This document shows, one piece after another, positions 28,795-37,985 of a stretch of 64,000 nt of DNA. The translations under genes were made by a program, and so were the position numbers. Below the pieces are notes generated by a model that saw nothing but the letters and a program-made list of their open reading frames with translations, had not been told where the DNA came from and searched no databases. Numbering within the stretch: position 1 is the first letter of the stretch; each line of letters starts with the position of its first letter. Source of the DNA: Pseudomonas alliivorans (lineage in GTDB: Bacteria > Pseudomonadota > Gammaproteobacteria > Pseudomonadales > Pseudomonadaceae); the NCBI RefSeq assembly GCF_017826695.1, contig NZ_JAFFZW010000001.1, positions 496,001 to 560,000 of the forward strand. The letters run 5' to 3'.

Positions 28795-29952
28795 ATGAAA
28801 AAGATCAGCATCGAAGAACGACCTGACTGGCAAGCGACCGTCGAGCGGGAAGGATTCAACTTCCATACCATCGACGGCGAACGCTACTGGGATGAGCGCG
28901 GGTATTACCTGTTCACCGAACAGCAGATTACCCGCGATCTGGAAGCGCCTACCCAGGAGTTGCATCAGATGTGCATGGATGCCGTGGGGCGGATCGTGGA
29001 CAGCGAAGCGCTGCTGCGGCAGCTCGCCATTCCGGAGTCGTTCTTCGACCTGATCCGCACCTCATGGAAGCAAGGGCACCCGCACCTCTATGCCCGTTTT
29101 GACTTCGCCTACGATGGCATCGGTCCGGCAAAGATGTACGAAATCAATGCCGATACCCCGACCAGCCTGATGGAAGCCGGGGCCGTGCAGTTGCTGTGGC
29201 TGGAGGAGCAGATGGAGCGCGGTGTTCTGCCTGCTCATGCCACCCAGTTCAATTCCATTGCCGAGGACCTTGTGCGCGCGTTCGCCGAGTTTCCTCGTCA
29301 GGGACCGTTTCATTTTTCGGCGATGTCGGGTTCCGTCGAGGACCGCGGCACCACCGATTTTCTGCGGCGGATGGCGGCTCATGTCGGCATCGACGCCCGA
29401 CACATCGATATCGAAGATATCGGTCTGACCGCCGACGGACGCTTCGTCGACCTGGACGCGCAGCCGATCGAGCGTCTGTTCAAGCTGCATGCCTGGGAGC
29501 ATATCTTCCACGAGTCGTTCGGCGAATACGTAGCGGCCAGCGGCACGCAGTTCGTCGAGCCGGCCTGGAAGGCCATTCTCAGCAACAAAGGCATTCTGCC
29601 GCTGCTGTGGCAATTCAACGAAGGCCATCCCAATCTGCTGGAATCCCATGTGGATCGTGATCCTCGGCGGGCCGTACCCAAAGGCTGGGTACGCAAGCCG
29701 TACTTCTCCCGCGAAGGCGCCAATATCGAGATGCGCACGCCGGGTGATCAGGTCATTGCAGTCGATGGGCCTTACACCGACGCGCCCTACATCATGCAGG
29801 CGTACTCGCCGCTGCCGCGATTCGACGACAGCTATACGCTGATCGGCTCCTGGGTGATCGGTGATCTGGCCTCGGGTATCGGCATTCGGGAGGACGACAG
29901 CCTGATCACCAAGGACTCCAGCCGTTTCCTGCCCCACGTCGTCATTGACTGA
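28795..29952 (+). CDS. YjfC/YgiC ATP-grasp ligase, glutathionylspermidine-synthase-like
   Basis: A 385-residue homologue of the synthetase half of glutathionylspermidine synthase (GSP_synth/PF03738). It is expected to join a carboxylate to an amine at ATP expense. The ATP-grasp features are visible as YEINADTPTSLMEAG (about 115-130), a Lys/Arg nucleotide-binding region KGWVRKPYFSREG (about 295-310) and GDLASGIGIRE near the C-terminus. The amidase half is absent, as in YgiC and YjfC. The physiological substrate is not known. It ends the operon. Confidence 0.85.
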   Translation: MKKISIEERPDWQATVEREGFNFHTIDGERYWDERGYYLFTEQQITRDLEAPTQELHQMCMDAVGRIVDSEALLRQLAIPESFFDLIRTSWKQGHPHLYARFDFAYDGIGPAKMYEINADTPTSLMEAGAVQLLWLEEQMERGVLPAHATQFNSIAEDLVRAFAEFPRQGPFHFSAMSGSVEDRGTTDFLRRMAAHVGIDARHIDIEDIGLTADGRFVDLDAQPIERLFKLHAWEHIFHESFGEYVAASGTQFVEPAWKAILSNKGILPLLWQFNEGHPNLLESHVDRDPRRAVPKGWVRKPYFSREGANIEMRTPGDQVIAVDGPYTDAPYIMQAYSPLPRFDDSYTLIGSWVIGDLASGIGIREDDSLITKDSSRFLPHVVID

Positions 29953-30166
29953 CGGCGCTCGACGCTTTCTGTATCAGGCTTGCTGATAGCGCATCAATCA
30001 CAGTGGGTGCGCTTAACAAAAGATAACGACATGTCGATTGTCAGGCATTTGCAAAACTGCCTAGGATGGCGAGGCTTGCAAAAGGTACGGCCAGAGCGCC
30101 CGCGAGCGTTTGACACGTACGAGCGGGCCGGTGTCAGAGCCTAATAACAATAAGAGGGGAACGTCC

Positions 30167-31213
30167 ATGAGTGAGCCTGTCTATCGGCGCACCCGGTTAC
30201 GCGCGGGCATGTCCCTGACCATCCTGATGGCCTGCACGGTGATTGCACCGGTCATGGCCGCGACCGATCCGGCGCCAACCGCAACCGCCAGCACGACCAG
30301 TGTTTACGCCATCGAGTCGGCAAAAGCCGCCCGCGGCCTGCTGCTGGATATCGCTCACGCAGGTGCTCGACTGGTTGCGGTCGGGGACCACGGTCACATT
30401 CTTTATTCCGATGATCAGGGCAAGAGCTGGGTCCAGGCCCGCGTGCCGACGCGCCAGTTATTGACCGCCGTCTATTTTGTCGACGAACAGCACGGCTGGG
30501 CGGTGGGGCACGACGCGCAGATCCTCGCCAGCAGCGACGGCGGCAAGAGCTGGAACAAGCAGTTCGAAGACCTGGCACGCGAGGCACCTTTATTGGATGT
30601 CTGGTTCAAGGACCTGCAGAACGGTCTGGCCATCGGGGCCTACGGTGCCTTGTTGACCACCACTGACGGCGGTCAGCACTGGGAAGATGTCAGCGATCGG
30701 CTGGACAACGAAGATCAATACCACCTCAACGGCATCACTCAGGTCAAGGACGCCGGGCTGTTTATCGTCGGCGAGGCTGGCAGCATGTTTCGCTCCCGTG
30801 ACGAAGGGCAGACCTGGGAAAAGCTCGAAGGCCCGTATCAGGGCTCGCTGTTCGGGGTGATCGGTACCGCCAGTCCGTCGACGCTGCTGGCCTACGGTTT
30901 GCGCGGCAACCTTTTCCGCTCCACCGATTTCGGTGACACGTGGCAGCCCATCGAACTGCAGGGCGCGCGCGGTCCGCTGGAGTTCGGTCTGGCCAGTGCC
31001 TCGCTGCTGGCTGACGGCTTACTCGTGCTGGTCGGCAATGGTGGCAGCGTGATGCGCAGCAACGATGACGGCGAAACGTTTCAGGTCTTCAACCGCCCCG
31101 ACCGGATCTCGCTGGCGGGTGTGACCTCCAATCTTCAAGGCAATCTGATTCTGGTAGGTCAGGGAGGCGTTCGCGTCGCCTCGCCAACGGGCGCCGAGAC
31201 GACCCAACAATAA
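30167..31213 (+). CDS. YCF48-related beta-propeller protein, secreted
   Basis: A 348-residue protein with a signal peptide (hydrophobic 14-31, cleavage near VMAATD) and then BNR/YCF48 repeats across the rest. The repeat signature of Asp-box type (SDDQGKSWVQA, SSDGGKSWNKQ, TTDGGQHWED, SRDEGQTWEK, STDFGDTWQP, SNDDGETFQV) is seen six times, consistent with a six- or seven-blade propeller. YCF48 proteins act as assembly factors for membrane complexes. The neighbour downstream is an RND transporter 27 bases away, so the propeller may serve that transporter. GGGGAAC precedes the ATG. Confidence 0.85.
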   Translation: MSEPVYRRTRLRAGMSLTILMACTVIAPVMAATDPAPTATASTTSVYAIESAKAARGLLLDIAHAGARLVAVGDHGHILYSDDQGKSWVQARVPTRQLLTAVYFVDEQHGWAVGHDAQILASSDGGKSWNKQFEDLAREAPLLDVWFKDLQNGLAIGAYGALLTTTDGGQHWEDVSDRLDNEDQYHLNGITQVKDAGLFIVGEAGSMFRSRDEGQTWEKLEGPYQGSLFGVIGTASPSTLLAYGLRGNLFRSTDFGDTWQPIELQGARGPLEFGLASASLLADGLLVLVGNGGSVMRSNDDGETFQVFNRPDRISLAGVTSNLQGNLILVGQGGVRVASPTGAETTQQ

Positions 31214-31240
31214 GACCTTTCAGGGCGGGGACATTCAGGC

Positions 31241-33631
31241 ATGACCAATCTTCAACACACCCAGCATTCCGGCGGAAAAGAGACCTTTCTCGAGCGCCTG
31301 ATCTTCAACAACCGCCCGGCCGTGATCATTCTGTGCCTGCTGGCCAGTATTTTTCTGTTCTGGCAGGCCACCCAGGTTCGCCCGTCCACCAGCTTCGAGA
31401 AGATGATCCCGCTGTCCCACCCGTTCATCCAGAACATGATGGCGCACCGCAACGATCTCGCGAACCTGGGTAACACCGTGCGCATCTCGGTGGAGGCCAG
31501 GAATGGCGACATCTTTTCCAAACAATACATGGAGACGCTGCGTCAGATCAGCGACGAGGTGTTCTACATCCCCGGCGTCGACCGTTCCGGCCTGAAATCG
31601 CTGTGGAGCCCGAGCGTGCGCTGGACGGAAGTGACGGAGGAAGGCTTTGCCGGGGGCGAAGTGATTCCGCAGAGTTACAACGGTTCGGACGAGAGTCTGG
31701 ATCTGTTGCGCAACAACATACTCAAGTCCGGGCAGGTCGGGCGGCTGGTGGCCAACGATTTCAAATCCAGCATCATCGATGTGCCGTTGCAGGAGTCCTA
31801 CCCGGACCCGGCAGATCAGGGCAAATTGCTGGCGCTGGACTACCAGCAGTTCTCGCACCAGCTTGAAGAGAAGATCCGCGACAAGTACGAAGCACAGAAC
31901 CCCGACATCAAGATTCACATCGTCGGTTTCGCCAAGAAGGTCGGTGATCTGATCGACGGCCTTTTCATGGTGGTGATGTTCTTCGGCATCGCCTTTCTGA
32001 TCACGCTTGTGCTGCTGATCTGGTTCACACGCTGCATTCGCAGCACCATCGCCGTACTGATTACCACGCTGATCGCGGTGATCTGGCAACTGGGGCTGAT
32101 GCATGTCGTGGGGTTTGGTATAGATCCGTACTCGATGCTGGTGCCGTTCCTGATCTTTGCCATCGGCATTTCCCATGGTGTGCAGAAGATCAACGGTATC
32201 GCCTTGCAATCCAGCGATGCCGAAAACGCATTGATGGCGGCAAGGCGCACTTTCCGTCAGTTGTTCCTGCCCGGCATGATCGCGATTCTGGCCGACGCCG
32301 TGGGCTTCATCACGCTGCTGATCATTGATATCGGTGTGATTCGCGAGCTGGCCATCGGGGCTTCCATCGGTGTGGCGGTGATCGTGTTCACCAACCTGAT
32401 CCTGCTGCCGGTGGCGATTTCCTACGCAGGCATCAGCAAACGGGCCATCAATCGCAGCAAACAGGATGCGGTGTCCGAGCATCCGTTCTGGCGATTGCTG
32501 TCCAACTTTGCCAGCGCAAAGGTTGCGCCGGTCTCCATTGTGCTGGCGCTGCTCGCCTTCGGCGGCGGCCTCTGGTACAGCCAGAACCTGAAAATCGGCG
32601 ACCTGGATCAGGGCGCGCCGGAGCTGCGTCCCGATTCACGCTACAACAAGGACAACGCGTTCATCATCAATCACTACTCGACCAGTTCGGACGTGCTGGT
32701 GGTGATGGTCAAGACGCCACCTGAAGGCTGTTCGGCCTATCCGACCATGTCAGCGATCAACGAGCTGGCCTGGAAAATGGAGAACACCCAGGGCGTGCAG
32801 TCCGCCATCTCACTGGTGACGGTTTCCAAGCAGGTCATCAAGGGCATGAACGAGGGCAACCTGAAATGGGAAACCCTGTCGCGCAACAAGGACGTGCTCA
32901 ACAACTCCATCGCCCGCGCCGACGGTCTGTACAACAACACCTGTTCGCTGGCGCCCCTGCTGGTGTTCCTCAACGACCACAAGGCTGAAACCCTCGACCG
33001 GGCGGTGCACGCGGTGCAGGACTTCGCCAGGGAGAACGACCGCCCGGACATGCAGTTCCTGCTGGCGGCGGGCAATGCCGGTATCGAAGCGGCGACCAAC
33101 GAAGTGATCAAGAAGTCCGAGCTGACCATTCTGATTCTGGTCTACATCTGCGTGGCCGCCATGTGCATGATCACCTTCCGCTCCTGGGCGGCGACGCTGT
33201 GCATCGTGCTGCCGCTGGTCCTGACTTCGGTGCTGGGCAACGCGCTGATGGCGTTCATGGGCATTGGCGTGAAGGTCGCGACCCTGCCGGTGGTGGCGCT
33301 GGGTGTAGGGATCGGGGTCGATTACGGTATCTACATCTACAGCCGTCTCGAGAGTTTCCTGCGCGCCGGACTGCCGTTGCAGGAAGCCTATTACGAAACC
33401 CTCAAGTCCACGGGCAAGGCGGTGCTGTTTACCGGTCTGTGCCTGGCAATTGGCGTGTGCACCTGGATCTTCTCGGCGATCAAGTTCCAGGCCGATATGG
33501 GGCTGATGCTGACCTTCATGCTGCTCTGGAACATGTTCGGCGCGCTGTGGCTCTTGCCAGCGCTGGCGCGGTTCCTGATCAAGCCGGAGAAAATGGCCGG
33601 GAAGGTGGGCAATTCACTGTTTTCGCATTGA
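31241..33631 (+). CDS. RND-superfamily transporter (MMPL type)
   Basis: A 796-residue inner-membrane exporter with the RND layout. A first helix (about 25-45) precedes a large periplasmic loop (45-230), then five helices (about 240-400), and the pattern repeats after residue 425. GISHGVQKINGIALQ and VGIGVDYGIYIYSRLESFLR are the TM4-like and TM10-like segments of this subgroup. The length is below the 1000+ residues of AcrB types, fitting the sterol-sensing/MMPL class that moves lipids. The substrate is unknown. It pairs with the YCF48 gene. Confidence 0.85.
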   Translation: MTNLQHTQHSGGKETFLERLIFNNRPAVIILCLLASIFLFWQATQVRPSTSFEKMIPLSHPFIQNMMAHRNDLANLGNTVRISVEARNGDIFSKQYMETLRQISDEVFYIPGVDRSGLKSLWSPSVRWTEVTEEGFAGGEVIPQSYNGSDESLDLLRNNILKSGQVGRLVANDFKSSIIDVPLQESYPDPADQGKLLALDYQQFSHQLEEKIRDKYEAQNPDIKIHIVGFAKKVGDLIDGLFMVVMFFGIAFLITLVLLIWFTRCIRSTIAVLITTLIAVIWQLGLMHVVGFGIDPYSMLVPFLIFAIGISHGVQKINGIALQSSDAENALMAARRTFRQLFLPGMIAILADAVGFITLLIIDIGVIRELAIGASIGVAVIVFTNLILLPVAISYAGISKRAINRSKQDAVSEHPFWRLLSNFASAKVAPVSIVLALLAFGGGLWYSQNLKIGDLDQGAPELRPDSRYNKDNAFIINHYSTSSDVLVVMVKTPPEGCSAYPTMSAINELAWKMENTQGVQSAISLVTVSKQVIKGMNEGNLKWETLSRNKDVLNNSIARADGLYNNTCSLAPLLVFLNDHKAETLDRAVHAVQDFARENDRPDMQFLLAAGNAGIEAATNEVIKKSELTILILVYICVAAMCMITFRSWAATLCIVLPLVLTSVLGNALMAFMGIGVKVATLPVVALGVGIGVDYGIYIYSRLESFLRAGLPLQEAYYETLKSTGKAVLFTGLCLAIGVCTWIFSAIKFQADMGLMLTFMLLWNMFGALWLLPALARFLIKPEKMAGKVGNSLFSH

Positions 33632-33641
33632 TACGTGAGCA

Positions 33642-33668
33642 GCGCGTCAGCGTGCCCACGCTGCGCGC
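33642..33668. repeat. hairpin after the RND gene
   Basis: GCGCG-T-CAGCGTG, CC loop, CACGCTG-CGCGC: a long stem with one bulge starting 10 bases after the RND stop. No T run follows, so it is either a weak terminator or part of a REP-like element. Confidence 0.4.
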
Positions 33669-33760
33669 TTGGTGTGTACGGGCCTGCGCAATAAATGCAA
33701 AAACGTGGGGGGCGATTGCAGGCGATGCTTGTTTTCAGTCGATTCATCAGTGACTGATCT

Positions 33761-33791
33761 GACGCTTTCGCCAGCAAGCCGCCTCCCACAG
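33761..33791. repeat. Pseudomonas REP element
   Basis: The sequence ACGCTTTCGCCAGCAAGCC followed by CCTCCCACAGG is the familiar Pseudomonas REP core (GCTTTCG...AGCAAGC...CTCCCACA). It stands alone in the gap between the RND gene and the convergent GntR regulator. Confidence 0.6.
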
Positions 33792-33846
33792 GTTCTGCGC
33801 TCAACCGACCATTAGCTGCCTGGCCCTGTCCTGCGCACGCTGTGGA

Positions 33847-34560
33847 TCAAACCCCGCCCAGCACCACCGTCAACGCATTGCGCGCATCGTCCAGTTGCAC
33901 CAGCGAGGCGTGGCGGGCGGCAAGGGCGTCGCGGTTCTGGATGGCGGTGAGGATGGCCTTGTGACGTGGCATGGCCAATTCATGCAGGTTAGGCCGCTTG
34001 TTCGAGTACTTCAGCGCTTCACGCAACGCCAGCGACAGCATGTTGCACAGGTGAGCCAGCAGGTCGTTGTGAGTGGCGTCGGCGATACGGCTGTGGAAAT
34101 CCAGGTCCGGTTGCAGCAGGTCTTCCGGCGTCGGGGCCGCTTCCATGCGCTGATACGCTTCATGGATCGACTCGATTTCCTCATCCGTCGCGTGCTGCGC
34201 TGCCAACGCCGCAACAGCGGGTTCGATCACCGCACGCACGCTGGTCAGCAGGTTGAAGAACTCATTCTGCGGCGAGCTCTGCATCACCCAGTGCAATACA
34301 TCCGGGTCCAGCAGGTGCCATTCGCGCCGTTCCTTGACCACCGTGCCGACGCGCGGCCTTGAATAGACCAGCCCCTTGGCAACCAATACCCGTGTGGCTT
34401 CACGCAGCACCGGACGGCTGACGGCGTACTCTTCGCAGAGCAGCGCCTCGGCAGGCAGTTTTTCGTCAGGTTTGAAACGACCGGATACGATCTGCATGCC
34501 CAATTCCTGGACAATGCGCGCGTGCATGCTTTTACGGTCTGAAGGCTTTCGGTAGTCCAT
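33847..34560 (-). CDS. GntR-family regulator, FadR subgroup
   Basis: A 237-residue repressor. The N-terminal winged helix (about 10-75) has LPAEALLCEEYAVSRPVLREA, matching the GntR DNA-reading helix. The C-terminal all-helical FCD domain (about 95-225) has the metal/ligand residues D-x3-H (LDFHSRI) and two further His (ATHND, PRHKAIL). It should bind a sugar acid and regulate the adjacent dehydratase, permease and AraD1-like genes. The dyad at 36512-36524 fits its expected operator. ATG 34560 is chosen; an upstream ATG at 34620 is less likely. It lies 120 bases downstream of the dehydratase gene on the same strand. Confidence 0.85.
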   Translation of the reverse strand: MDYRKPSDRKSMHARIVQELGMQIVSGRFKPDEKLPAEALLCEEYAVSRPVLREATRVLVAKGLVYSRPRVGTVVKERREWHLLDPDVLHWVMQSSPQNEFFNLLTSVRAVIEPAVAALAAQHATDEEIESIHEAYQRMEAAPTPEDLLQPDLDFHSRIADATHNDLLAHLCNMLSLALREALKYSNKRPNLHELAMPRHKAILTAIQNRDALAARHASLVQLDDARNALTVVLGGV

Positions 34561-34680
34561 GGGAACGTGCGTCGATCCTGGCGGTGAGTGCCGCGCATCA
34601 TAACACTGCGCATCGCCCAAGGCGGCCGCCCGTGCGAGGGCCGCCGCTGCTCAGGACATAGCGTTCAGGTCGGTGAGCGA

Positions 34681-36423
34681 TTAGTGAGAATGCCTCGGCA
34701 CTTCAGAACCGCGGCTGCCGATCAGGAAGTCGAAATCGCAGCCCTGATCCGCTTGCATGACGTGATCGATATACAGCTGGCGATAGCCACCCAGCAGCAA
34801 TTGAGGTGGCGCCTGCCAGTCGGCCAGTCGCGCCGCCAGTTCCGCTTCAGGAATGTCCAGGTGCAGACGGCCGCTGGCGCAGTCCAGTTCTATCCAGTCG
34901 CCTTCCTTCACCACCGCCAGCGGTCCGCCTGCCGCTGCTTCCGGTGCCACATGCAGGACCACGGTGCCGTAGGCCGTGCCGCTCATGCGGGCGTCGGAAA
35001 TCCGCACCATGTCGGTCACGCCCTGAGCCAGCAGCTTGGCCGGAAGCCCCATGTTGCCGACCTCGGCCATGCCTGGATAACCCTTGGGCCCGCAGTTCTT
35101 GAGGACCATGACAGAGGTTGCATCGATGTCCAGATCCGGATCGTTGATGCGGGCCTTGTACATCTCGAAGTTCTCGAACACCACGGCGCGACCGCGATGC
35201 TGCATCAGCGCAGGTGTCGCAGCGGAAGGCTTGAGCACCGCGCCCAGTGGTGCGAGGTTGCCGCGCAGCACGCAGATACCGCCGTCGGCGCGGATCGGGT
35301 TGTCCAGCGCACGGATAACCTGATCTTCGCCATAGATCGGCGAGTTGCAGGTGTTCTCGGCAATGCTTTTACCGTTGACGGTCAACGCGTCAGGGTTGGG
35401 CAGCAGTCCGGCCTCGTTCATGCGTCGCAATACGGCGGGCAGGCCGCCCGCGTAGTAGAACTCTTCCATCAGGAAGCGCCCGGACGGTTGCAGGTCGACA
35501 ATGGTCGGCATGCCGCGACCGACGCGGGTCCAGTCATCCAGCTCCAGGTCGACACCGATGCGTCCGGCAATGGCTTTCAGGTGGATCACGGCATTGGTCG
35601 AGCCACCAATGGCGGCGTTGACCCGGATCGCGTTCTCGAACGCGGCCTTGGTAAGAATCTTCGACAGACGCAGGTCTTCGCGAACCATGTCCACGGCGCG
35701 CATGCCGGACATGTGCGCAAGCACATAACGTCGTGAGTCCACCGCCGGAATCGCTGCGTTGTGCGGCAGCGAAGTGCCCAGCGCTTCGGCCATGCAGGCC
35801 ATGGTGGAAGCGGTGCCCATGGTGTTGCAGGTGCCTGCCGAGCGGGACATGCCAGCTTCGGCGGACAGGAATTCATCCAGGCTGATCGTGCCGGCTTTGT
35901 AGGATTCATGCATCTGCCAGACGATGGTGCCGGCACCGATGTCCTTGCCTTCATGCTTGCCGTTGAGCATCGGCCCGCCGGTCACGACGATGGCCGGAAT
36001 GTCGCAACTGGCCGCGCCCATCAGCAGGGCAGGCGTTGTCTTGTCACACCCGGTCAGCAACACAACGCCATCGATCGGATTGCCGCGGATCGCTTCTTCG
36101 ACGTCCATGCTCGCCAGGTTGCGAGTGAACATCGCGGTAGGGCGCAGGTTGGATTCACCGTTGGAGAACACCGGGAATTCAACCGGCCAGCCACCGGCCT
36201 CGATCACGCCGCGTTTGACGTGTTCGGCAATCTGACGGAAGTGGGCGTTGCAGGGCGTCAGTTCGGACCAGGTATTGCAAATGCCGATGATCGGCTTGCC
36301 TTGAAACTGATGGTCGGCGATGCCCTGATTCTTCATCCAGCTGCGGTACATGAAGCCGTTCTTGTCGGCAGTGCCAAACCACTGGGCAGAACGAAGGGTC
36401 GGTTTTTTATCGGAGTCAGACAT
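34681..36423 (-). CDS. IlvD/Edd-family sugar-acid dehydratase, L-arabonate type
   Basis: A 580-residue dehydratase of the IlvD/Edd family. Iron-sulfur Cys residues are at C58 (SELTPCNAH), C126 (LLTGCDKTT) and C199 (SAGTCNTMG), spaced as in the [2Fe-2S] L-arabinonate dehydratase of Rhizobium (Cys59, Cys127, Cys200 as I recall). The Mg-binding and catalytic AIGGSTNAVIHLKAIA and the SDARMSGTAYG region are intact. The expected reaction is removal of water from an aldonate to give a 2-keto-3-deoxy acid, here probably L-arabonate, because the AraD1-like gene lies nearby. Xylonate or galactonate remain possible. Confidence 0.85.
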   Translation of the reverse strand: MSDSDKKPTLRSAQWFGTADKNGFMYRSWMKNQGIADHQFQGKPIIGICNTWSELTPCNAHFRQIAEHVKRGVIEAGGWPVEFPVFSNGESNLRPTAMFTRNLASMDVEEAIRGNPIDGVVLLTGCDKTTPALLMGAASCDIPAIVVTGGPMLNGKHEGKDIGAGTIVWQMHESYKAGTISLDEFLSAEAGMSRSAGTCNTMGTASTMACMAEALGTSLPHNAAIPAVDSRRYVLAHMSGMRAVDMVREDLRLSKILTKAAFENAIRVNAAIGGSTNAVIHLKAIAGRIGVDLELDDWTRVGRGMPTIVDLQPSGRFLMEEFYYAGGLPAVLRRMNEAGLLPNPDALTVNGKSIAENTCNSPIYGEDQVIRALDNPIRADGGICVLRGNLAPLGAVLKPSAATPALMQHRGRAVVFENFEMYKARINDPDLDIDATSVMVLKNCGPKGYPGMAEVGNMGLPAKLLAQGVTDMVRISDARMSGTAYGTVVLHVAPEAAAGGPLAVVKEGDWIELDCASGRLHLDIPEAELAARLADWQAPPQLLLGGYRQLYIDHVMQADQGCDFDFLIGSRGSEVPRHSH

Positions 36424-36511
36424 GATCGGCTCTCTTATTGTAAGACTTAATGTCGATGCTGCTGGCTAAGGTAAGCCTAAAAAACGCCGATTGGAAGAGT
36501 TGTCAGTTTAA

Positions 36512-36524
36512 ATAGTATTACTAT
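36512..36524. promoter_or_regulatory. FadR/GntR-type operator
   Basis: ATAGTATTACTAT is a 13-bp odd dyad. Its inner part TAGTATTACTA (36513-36523) fits the FadR-subgroup operator form TNGTNNNACNA at every defined position. It lies between the divergent dehydratase and permease genes and could control both from one site. Confidence 0.65.
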
Positions 36525-36638
36525 ATAGTCGTTTTCAGTTGAGGGACGACCCTTGCCTTGGTGTTGCTGCATATCGGCACCCAGGTACTGAGGCGATCCC
36601 CGCAGGTTCCATAACAAAAACAATGGGAGACCGCCTTC

Positions 36639-37952
36639 ATGAGCCAGGAACTGCGGCTTATACGCCGCATCACGTTCAAACTGATTCCCTTTCTGATCCT
36701 GCTTTACCTGATCGCCTACGTGGACCGCTCTGCCGTGGGCTTTGCCAAGCTGCACATGGGCGCCGACATCGGTATTGGCGACGCTGCCTACGGGCTGGGT
36801 GCAGGCCTGTTCTTCATCGGCTATTTCCTGCTGGAAATCCCCAGCAACCTGATGCTCGAACGCTTTGGCGCACGCCGCTGGTTCGCCCGGATCATGATCA
36901 CCTGGGGCGCCATCACCATCGGCATGGCTTTCGTCCAGGGGCCGCACAGCTTCTACGTGATGCGCTTTCTGCTGGGCGCGGCCGAGGCAGGCTTCTTTCC
37001 CGGTGTGCTGTACTACATCACCCAGTGGTTTCCGGTTCGCCATCGCGGCAAGATCCTCGGTCTGTTCATCCTTTCGCAACCCATCGCCATGATGATCACC
37101 GGTCCTGTGTCCGGCGGTCTGCTGGGCATGGATGGCGTTTTGGGCCTGCACGGCTGGCAGTGGCTGTTCATCGTCATCGGTACGCCTGCGATCCTGCTGA
37201 CGTGGCCGGTGCTGCGCTGGCTGCCGGACGGTCCGCAGCAGGTCAACTGGATGAGTCAGGACGAGAAGGACTGGCTGACCGGCGAGCTGAAGAAGGATCT
37301 GGAAGAGTATGGCCAGACCCGTCATGGCAATCCGCTGCATGCGCTCAAGGACAAGCGTGTGCTGTTGCTGGCGCTGTTTTATCTGCCGGTGACCTTGAGC
37401 ATCTATGGACTTGGCCTGTGGCTGCCGACGCTGATCAAGCAGTTCGGCGGCAGTGACCTGACCACTGGCTTCGTGTCTTCGGTGCCTTACATGTTCGGCA
37501 TCATCGGCCTGCTGATCGTGCCGCGCAGTTCCGACCGCCTCAACGACCGTTATGGCCATCTGGCGGTGCTGTATGTGCTGGGTGCCCTCGGCCTGTTCTG
37601 CAGTGCCTGGCTGACGTTGCCGGTCGCGCAACTGGCGGCGTTGTGTGTCGTGGCGTTCGCGCTGTTTTCCTGCACGGCGGTGTTCTGGACCTTGCCGGGT
37701 CGTTTCTTCGCCGGTGCCAGTGCGGCGGCCGGTATCGCGCTGATCAACTCGGTCGGCAATCTGGGCGGCTATATTGGACCGTTCGTGATCGGTGCCTTGA
37801 AAGAGGTGACCGGCAGCCTGGCGTCAGGCCTGTACTTCCTGTCCGGCGTCATGGTTTTCGGCCTGGTGCTGACCGGCATCGTTTACCACGTGCTGGAGCG
37901 CAAACATGTGCTGCCAGCCTCCGAGTTTGCTGCCAGCGCCAAGGCGCGCTAG
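36639..37952 (+). CDS. MFS transporter of the anion:cation symporter type
   Basis: A 437-residue, 12-helix permease. YLIAYVDRSAVGFAKLHM at helix 1 and GAAEAGFFPGVLYYITQWFP around helix 4 are the signature of the anion:cation symporter group that takes up hexonates, glucarate and related sugar acids. Placed divergent from the dehydratase and followed by the AraD1-like gene 33 bases on, it is the likely uptake system for the cluster's substrate. Confidence 0.85.
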   Translation: MSQELRLIRRITFKLIPFLILLYLIAYVDRSAVGFAKLHMGADIGIGDAAYGLGAGLFFIGYFLLEIPSNLMLERFGARRWFARIMITWGAITIGMAFVQGPHSFYVMRFLLGAAEAGFFPGVLYYITQWFPVRHRGKILGLFILSQPIAMMITGPVSGGLLGMDGVLGLHGWQWLFIVIGTPAILLTWPVLRWLPDGPQQVNWMSQDEKDWLTGELKKDLEEYGQTRHGNPLHALKDKRVLLLALFYLPVTLSIYGLGLWLPTLIKQFGGSDLTTGFVSSVPYMFGIIGLLIVPRSSDRLNDRYGHLAVLYVLGALGLFCSAWLTLPVAQLAALCVVAFALFSCTAVFWTLPGRFFAGASAAAGIALINSVGNLGGYIGPFVIGALKEVTGSLASGLYFLSGVMVFGLVLTGIVYHVLERKHVLPASEFAASAKAR

Positions 37953-37985
37953 GTCCGGCTTTCCACTATCTGAAAGGAGATTTCC

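Noticed and set aside
29983..29997. CTGAT-AGCGC-ATCAA resembling an ANR box before the YCF48 gene
   Set aside because: The first half has C for T and the spacer is five bases, not four, so it does not fit the consensus.
34621..34660. GGCGGCC/GGCCGCC hairpin between the GntR and dehydratase genes as a terminator
   Set aside because: No T run on the minus strand; it may pause RNA polymerase but is not a convincing terminator.
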